64,000 nucleotides of DNA from Malania oleifera (lineage: Eukaryota; Streptophyta; Magnoliopsida; Santalales; Ximeniaceae), in NCBI RefSeq assembly GCF_029873635.1, contig NC_080420.1, forward strand, positions 54,893,457 through 54,957,456. The letters are read 5' to 3'. Positions 58,395 to 64,000 of the stretch are shown here, piece after piece (positions within the stretch are counted from its first letter, which is position 1; every line of letters begins with the position of its first letter). The position numbers were made by a program, and so were the translations under genes. The notes beneath the pieces are model-generated. The model ran no database searches and had not been told where the DNA came from. It was given only the letters and a program-made list of their open reading frames with translations.

Positions 58395-58407
58395 AATAAA
58401 TAAATAA
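58330..58407. repeat. (AAT)n(AAAT)n microsatellite
   Basis: About 18 AAT units followed by AAAT units, near the start of the K 3' LTR. Confidence 0.95.
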
Positions 58408-58499
58408 TAAAAGATAAAGATTAAAATTAAAATTAAAATTAAAATTAAAAAATTAAATTTATAAAATAATAATTATTTATTTAAAATGGTATATTATAA

Positions 58500-58538
<39 letters not shown>

Positions 58539-58607
58539 ACCTTCCTGAAGCCAAAGACTTCAGCAAAGAATTGATTCCTGTAGAGAACGCCCCCCCCCGT
58601 GTCGTCC

Positions 58608-58613
<6 letters not shown>

Positions 58614-58694
<81 letters not shown>
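58614..58694. repeat. (TC)n microsatellite
   Basis: About 40 TC units. It lies about 80 bases after a (TA)n run (58505-58533). Strand-symmetric repeat ORFs here are artefacts. Confidence 0.95.
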
Positions 58695-58697
<3 letters not shown>

Positions 58698-59606
58698 GTT
58701 CTTTCTCTCACTCTCCTCGATTTCTTCTGTCAAATAAGCACTTATCCAAAATCGAAAGATACCGCTGGGTTCCATTCTCCGCCACCGATATTTCTACCGA
58801 AGTGGATTTATCGTTGGAGTGATGTAGGCATATCTCATAGGATAAGCTAATTTCTCACTCTTACCTCAATTTTTCACAAATCTTAAGCCAAATTAACGAT
58901 CAAACACCACCAGCAGAATTTAGGAATGATTCTCCACAAGTCTAGTGGAGCAGATTTCTCGTGGAGTCGTCGTAGGCATAGCCCCAAAACTAGGATAAGG
59001 GGGTTATTTAGAGATTAATTGTAGCACCAAAATTAGGATAAGGGGGTTATTTAGAGATTAATTGTTATTTAATAAATATGGATTTGGAAATGTTAGAATA
59101 TTGGGCATTTTGGGGTTAAACTAGGGTGATTGAATTCACGATATGGGTGAGCACGGCGGGTATAATTTCGAGATCCCTGCAAGCGTAGTTCAGAAACCAA
59201 GTAAGGGGAATAAATTATTACAGTTATTTTGAGAACTATTGATTTAGTTAATACGTGAAAATGAGTATATGATATTTGGCCTAAAATTATTATGATATGA
59301 ATATTAGATAAAGTTGTGTGGCATATGATTTATATTGAATTGTGGTGTTTTCGTTTTTGAAATACCAGAGATGATGAAAAGAGATAAATATTAATGAGTA
59401 TTTTCTGAGAAATATTAATATGTGGAACATTGGTATGTTTATAGGAAAATGATTATAAAGTGAGAATTATTTTATTGAGAAATAATGGAAATAATATAAG
59501 TATATATTGAAGAGTTTTCTGAGAAATAACAAAAAGAGAAACATGCATATGTATATTTGAAAAATAATGAAATGCTTTATTGAGAAATGCTGATATGTGT
59601 GAAATG

Positions 59607-59609
<3 letters not shown>

Positions 59610-59642
<33 letters not shown>
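59610..59642. repeat. (AT)n microsatellite
   Basis: About 16 AT units in the K 3' LTR. Confidence 0.95.
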
Positions 59643-59645
<3 letters not shown>

Positions 59646-60719
59646 TACGAGATGAAATGTGAATATGAAAAATGGGAATCTTGCAAAGTAAATTCTGCAA
59701 TATGAATATTGAAATGTGGAAATTGAAATGTGATTTCTGAAATATGAATACTGAATTGAGAATATTGATTGTAGATTATGGGAAATGTGAACATTGTAAA
59801 GTGCGAAAGCTGCAATGGAATCATTGAAATGTAAATGATGAAATGCCAATACCACGTCATGATTGCAAGTATGTGGTAATGATAACCCTGATGGATGGTT
59901 ATGGAAACCTAATGATGGGTTGTGATATTAAGTATAATACCGTTGCTAGTGGTGATAGTGCAATCACACAGACTCTTGGAGCATGGGACATGACGGTCGA
60001 CTGAGCTATTTAGTAGAGTTGTTATGCCCCTTGAGTCCGGATCAGGGCTATAGGTCGGCCAGTCGTACTACAGACGCGGGATATATGATATAACATTTTG
60101 ATCTAACTGAGTCAGCTAGCTGCAGTTAGATCCAGCTTTCGGGCCGTATAACCTTGACCATAGGAGGAAGCATGGTGTGGAAAAGAGATCCTTAGGGCAG
60201 TCAAGAGTTACAGACGCGATATTAGTACTGGGAACCAAAGATACTCATGTGTTGGATAGTAAACTGGATATGTGTGAGTTAATAACATAAATATTTTAGG
60301 CGAAGTAAAAATCTCCGCCTGAAGGCTTACTGAGTAAGGTGAGTGCCCCGATGAGTATCAGTTGCAACCGAACCTGAGTTAATCAGGTAAGGTTACAAAC
60401 GATATTAAAGCAGAGGGGAGCTGTATATATAGGGGTGCAATCTCCCCTATCCTCAGAAACTTCGCTAGTAAATATAAGTTGTATATGAATGAACTTGAGA
60501 AATAGTTTTAAAACTTATAAAATCTTGTGTTTTATACCTATATGATTATGAGCATGTATATCAGTGTATTCTCTCAGATGAATTGATGATTTGAAAAGTA
60601 AAATGTGTTATAATTGAACTCATATTGCCACACATTATAAATAATTTATTCTTTCTTACTTAAATGTGTCTCGCCCAAATATCTAAATATTTCAGGAAAT
60701 TGTGATCGAGCTGGTGATA

Positions 60720-60788
60720 GAGTTCTGGAAACATGCCCTAGCTCAGCAGCATGACAAAGGACAAGGGTCAACACCTATGCTGCAAATT
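60720..60788 (+). pseudogene. ARA1: L-arabinokinase-like exon remnant 1 (5' truncated)
   Basis: The frame FWKHALAQQHDKGQGSTPML then QI matches, from memory of the family, the segment just before the galactokinase/GHMP core of plant L-arabinokinase (ARA1), the enzyme that phosphorylates L-arabinose in cell-wall sugar salvage. It ends at a good donor site (ATT|GTATGT). Its left side is cut by the K LTR, so the upstream coding part is missing in this window. Confidence 0.75.
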
Positions 60789-61051
60789 GTATGTAATGAT
60801 TATTGAGCATTTGAGAAAATGATGTTTTTATTTGTTATTTTTCATGATCAATAATCATATTCACTTTAAAGATCATGCATTTGTAAAAATCTTTTTTTTT
60901 TTTTTTTTCGTTTTGAGGAGGCAAAGACTAAATCATTTAGACTTCAGTCTTCACTTGAAATATAAATTTTCATTTCACATGGCAAGCTTTTGCTTGAAAA
61001 TTTTTCCAGTTAGTTGATATCGTTTATTATACCCACATTTGGCCATATCAG

Positions 61052-61182
61052 GTGTCATATGGGTCGGAATTGAGCAATCGGGGTCCTACATTTGACATGA
61101 ATATTTCTGATTTTATTGATGGTGAAAAGCCAATCTCATTTGAGAAGGCAAAGAAGTACTTTGCACAGGATTGATCTCAAAA
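61052..61182 (+). pseudogene. ARA1: L-arabinokinase-like exon remnant 2 (in-frame stop)
   Basis: An acceptor CATATCAG precedes VSYGSELSNRGPTFDMNISD then FIDGEKPISFEKAKKYFAQD, a strongly recognisable ARA1 block. A TGA at 61172-61174 sits where the family has Pro. The donor GTGAGTG at 61183 follows. The intron from 60789 to 61051 is 263 bases and in phase with exon 1. Confidence 0.82.
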
Positions 61183-61258
61183 GTGAGTGTCTTTGCTTCA
61201 TTAGCTAGGTTAATCTGTTTAATCTGATTTTTGTATGCTAAAGCAATTTCTATTTTAG

Positions 61259-61340
61259 GTGGGCAGCATATGTTGTAGGGACAATTCTGGTTTTAATGAC
61301 GGAATTAGGTGTACGCGCTGAGAATAGTATCAGCATGTTG
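61259..61340 (+). pseudogene. ARA1: L-arabinokinase-like exon remnant 3
   Basis: The acceptor CTATTTTAG is followed by an exon reading WAAYVVGTILVLMTELGVRA then ENSISML, ending at the donor GTAAGG. The 76-base intron splits an AAG codon exactly as needed for exon 2. The next expected exon (the GHMP ATP-binding block) is not found in the remaining 2.66 kb, so the gene is either disrupted or continues beyond the window after a long intron. Confidence 0.82.
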
Positions 61341-62342
61341 GTAAGGTCATTCTCTTCATATATTTTTTTTTAGAATTGCTTTAATGTTTGCATGTCCAAC
61401 ATGCCTGGAAAGTCCTTAAATAATGATCATCAGAGATGCTCTTCATTTGTTTTTTTTTTTCTTATTGCTTTAATATCCATTTCATTGAGGCTTTCTTAAA
61501 GGTCTGTTGTGGCATTCCCTGAAATCTTTTGAAATGTTATGTGTATAAAGCTATGTTGGGAGCTAAGATGCTATATATTTGAAGATTAAAGCTAAGACCC
61601 TAGGATATGGTAATCTAAGTTTTATTACAACTGATTAGGAACACCTAAGTTTATTTTCTGTCTCCCTTAATTTTCAACAAGTCTATATAGTGTTAAAGAG
61701 AAGATGAGATCTTGGGGATCAAATGAAATTATTGGAGCAAGCCTTTTATAAGTTTTATAGAGGGATATCCTCTAACCTACTCAATGGCTCAAATCAAGGC
61801 CTATGACTAAAATGCAACCATAAAAGAAAATTGTTGTCATTGATTTTTTTTTTCTTTTATAAAAAAAAACATAGATTTAATGCATAAATTAACACAAGAA
61901 AATTGTTGCCATAAAATAAGGCTTTGAAATTGCCCATAATTTTAAAAGTTAACCACCAATATAAAAGGTGTGCGGATAATATATTTCATTTCAAATGTGG
62001 AACAAGTATGGGTAGTCAATTTGAACACAAAATATACCAATTACTTCCCATTAGTAGTTTATCTTAGAAGTTTGAAAGTCATCCTCTCGATGTTTCTTCA
62101 ATTTTTCATATTTGAGAATTAAAGAAAGTCAGAAAGAAAACAAAAAAATATTTTAAATTAATAAATAAAAATATGATTTTAAACATAATTTATATTTGAT
62201 TTTTAAACATTTTTAAGTATATTAAAATAATTTTTTTAGTTGTATTTGATATAAGGAGAATATATAATAAAAATATAATTTTTTTAAATTTTTAATTTTT
62301 TTCTTTTCACAACTAAGAACCTTATCCAAACAGATTTGTAAA
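61341..62342. other. AT-rich intron-like or intergenic sequence
   Basis: No gene or repeat family recognised. Poly-T and poly-A runs only. Confidence 0.5.
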
Positions 62343-62476
62343 GTCCATGAATAGGAGAATCTCCCTTTAGCTTGTCTTGTAACCATGGTTTTCTCCGCAA
62401 AAAATGAGGGCACATCAATAAATAATAGGAGGCGTTGCCCTCTTTTAGTAAAAAGAAAAAAAGGTCCATGAATAGG
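62343..62476 (+). mobile_element. Short LINE/SINE-like tail insertion with 13-base target duplication
   Basis: GTCCATGAATAGG occurs at 62343-62355 and again at 62464-62476, enclosing about 108 bases that end in an A-rich tail (TAAAAAGAAAAAAAG). This is the signature of target-primed retroposition of a strongly 5'-truncated element. Its body holds TGTAACCATGGTTTTCTCCG and an AATAAATAATAGG block, resembling the 3' UTR motif of elements A and K. Confidence 0.6.
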
Positions 62477-63600
62477 CATTATGCTAGTATATTTTTCTTA
62501 ATAATGATATTCATAAATCTTTGTCTCAAAATGCTGCAAAATGGTCATAATAGCCTTGATTTTATTGAGTGCCACTTAATGGTCATAATAGTCTAATTTC
62601 AGGATTTTCCTGTAGACTTACAAGAAGATTGCCAAGTGAAGCACATGATGAGTATCATTTAAACTAACCTCGCCTGGCATGAAGCTGATTATTTTGAGGT
62701 AAAACAAATTATTCTCAGAAAATTGTTGAAATAAAATGCACGACCAGCATCATCGAGGCTAATATGGAAAATGATTTGAAGCAAAAATTAGGTTTTGTTT
62801 AGGTTTATTTTAATTGCTCAAGTGCTTAGGACTTTAGTTAGAGAAACACAACATAAAAAGAGCCTTAGTCTAATTCTCCTAGTATCTTGACAAGGGTAGA
62901 TAGATTTCATAGCCATTGAAGCGAGTCCTCTTCATTGGCCAATGTCATCTTCGCTCTAAAACGATTGTGGTGCACATATCAATGATGTGATTCTATACCG
63001 CTAATCGCTTTGTGTTTTTCTCCTTTGCTGTATCATAGTAATTGGGGATAAGTATAGAAGAATTCTAAATTTTGACATGAGTGGTATTAACCTTAGCCTC
63101 TACCTTCACTAACTACTGAACATCCTTACATTTTTTATTGTTGACCTTAGATACTAGTCTCTAATGGGGTTATTCATGATTCCATTACCTGAATCAAAAC
63201 TTCCAAAATTGAAATGAACCAAAAGTTTAGGTTCGGTGCTTTTGTAAATCGAAATCGATCTAAACCTTTTGGTTCACTATGGTTTGATTAACCAACAGTT
63301 CAATTTGATAATTCGATCTGAACCAATTTTTAAATCATTATAATTTTTTAAAGAAAAATTAAATATTTTACTTGGATTTTGATTTAGTTTGAGCATTTAC
63401 ACTTTATTTATATAAATTTAATCATCCAAAAAATATTTAGTGCATACTATTTTTCAACTATAAGATATAAACTATTATATAGAAATGTATAATACAAATA
63501 ATATATATCATAAATAAATATTTTAATATCTTTTTGATGGATGGTATTATGTCATATGAATTGTAGAATGAATTACTAGAATACATACTTGCATTGAACG
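62477..63600. other. AT-rich sequence with an inverted repeat
   Basis: No gene accepted. Near 63215-63285, TGAACCAAAAGTTTAG faces CTAAACCTTTTGGTTCA and can form a stem of about 16 base pairs; it may be a decayed MITE. Confidence 0.4.
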
Positions 63601-64000
63601 CCAATTACATTACTGATGCAGTATATTGTGAATTGCATGCTGGTAGTTGATTTAAGTTGTTGCATGTTTGAAATGATTTATTTGCTGAAAAGAATCAGGT
63701 TTCAGGTACAAGTTTTATGCATGCTGAAAACAATCAGGTTTCAGGTACATGTGTTTATGGGAAAATGTCTAATTTATAGACGGCATGCTGTTGAAATTTT
63801 GTTAAAATTTTCTCAAAATAAAATCATGTACAAAGATAATTATGATAAAATGAATATTAAAATATTTTTGAAAGGATGAGTGAAAGTTAAACGAATATTA
63901 AAACTTCATCCTTTATGTGAACAATATTGAAGATTATTATCCATAATGCACCGAATGAGTAAATCTTTTTGCGAACTCATCAGTAATTCCTCCGATGTAC
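63601..64000 (+). mobile_element. Fragment of Sirevirus-like 3' non-coding region
   Basis: It contains a fifth copy of the GGCATGC motif (63759-63800: GGGAAAATGTCTAATTTATA then GACGGCATGCTG) and a short duplicated AATCAGGTTTCAGGTACA block (about 63693 and 63732). It resembles the E and D 3' regions and continues past the window end. Confidence 0.5.

Larger units (their letters stand above)
58290..60722 (+). mobile_element. Element K 3' LTR, right end missing
   Basis: It starts TGTAATGACCCC after the polypurine tract and runs to the TTTCAGGAAATTGTGATCGA block near 60693, which has a counterpart in the A LTR (about 2848). The final part kept in the 5' fragment (53281-53538) is absent here; instead the sequence turns into an arabinokinase exon. 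It contains AAT, TA and TC tracts. No GTCGAC array is seen. Confidence 0.75.

Noticed and set aside
58502-58850. Arg/Glu and Ser/Leu repeat ORFs on both strands
   Set aside because: Translation of a (TC)n microsatellite.
59453-59860. 135-residue minus-strand ORF rich in Ile, His and Tyr
   Set aside because: AT-rich LTR sequence with an (AT)n tract; no family pattern.
62597-62693. Possible extra exon (DFPVDLQEDCQVKHMMSII between AG and GT)
   Set aside because: Contains a stop and matches no part of the arabinokinase that I recognise; too short to support.

Overview
The window looks like repeat-rich nuclear DNA from a flowering plant, probably a eudicot. Almost all of it is LTR retrotransposon sequence nested in layers, with long TA, TC and ATT microsatellites. 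The tRNA primer sites (initiator Met and Asp), the chromovirus, Athila-like and Sirevirus-like gag and pol families, and a broken L-arabinokinase (ARA1-type) gene with GT-AG introns at the right end all fit a plant. I see no intact host gene, rRNA gene, tRNA gene or CRISPR array. Species cannot be fixed from sequence alone.

Left block, 1-22145: element B is an Athila-like LTR element, (+), that carries only gag. Its 5' LTR is cut by the window start and split by a complete Tekay-like Ty3 element A (1063-10337, full gag-pol with many stops). Its gag is split by element C (11001-17440, (-), Tekay-like LTRs, gag only, perfect TTGGG target duplication). Middle block, 22146-43880: an older sequence F, whose ORF resembles the 'putative plant transposon protein' family, is split by element D (22277-36148, (-), Sirevirus-like, gag only) and by element L (36596-42678, (-), Athila-like, gag only, perfect ATGGT target duplication, probably the youngest). 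D's 3' LTR holds a (+) relative E, which has lost its 5' end and carries an F-type ORF.

Right block, 43880-60722: a Reina-like chromovirus G (gag, protease, start of RT) is interrupted by three LTRs nested one inside another (H, I, J), each with its own target duplication. It is followed by a decayed Tekay-like element K whose truncated 3' LTR abuts the arabinokinase exon remnants (60720-61340). The last 2.7 kb is AT-rich and holds a small LINE-like tail and a Sirevirus-like fragment.

The points most worth a second look are these. (1) Arrays of palindromes centred on GTCGAC lie just upstream of the TATA box in LTRs of two unrelated superfamilies. (2) Gag-only elements occur in three separate lineages. 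(3) Large non-coding 3' regions are conserved between copies and hold recurrent motifs. Element boundaries were found by eye from LTR ends, target duplications, primer sites and polypurine tracts; no alignment or database search was run.
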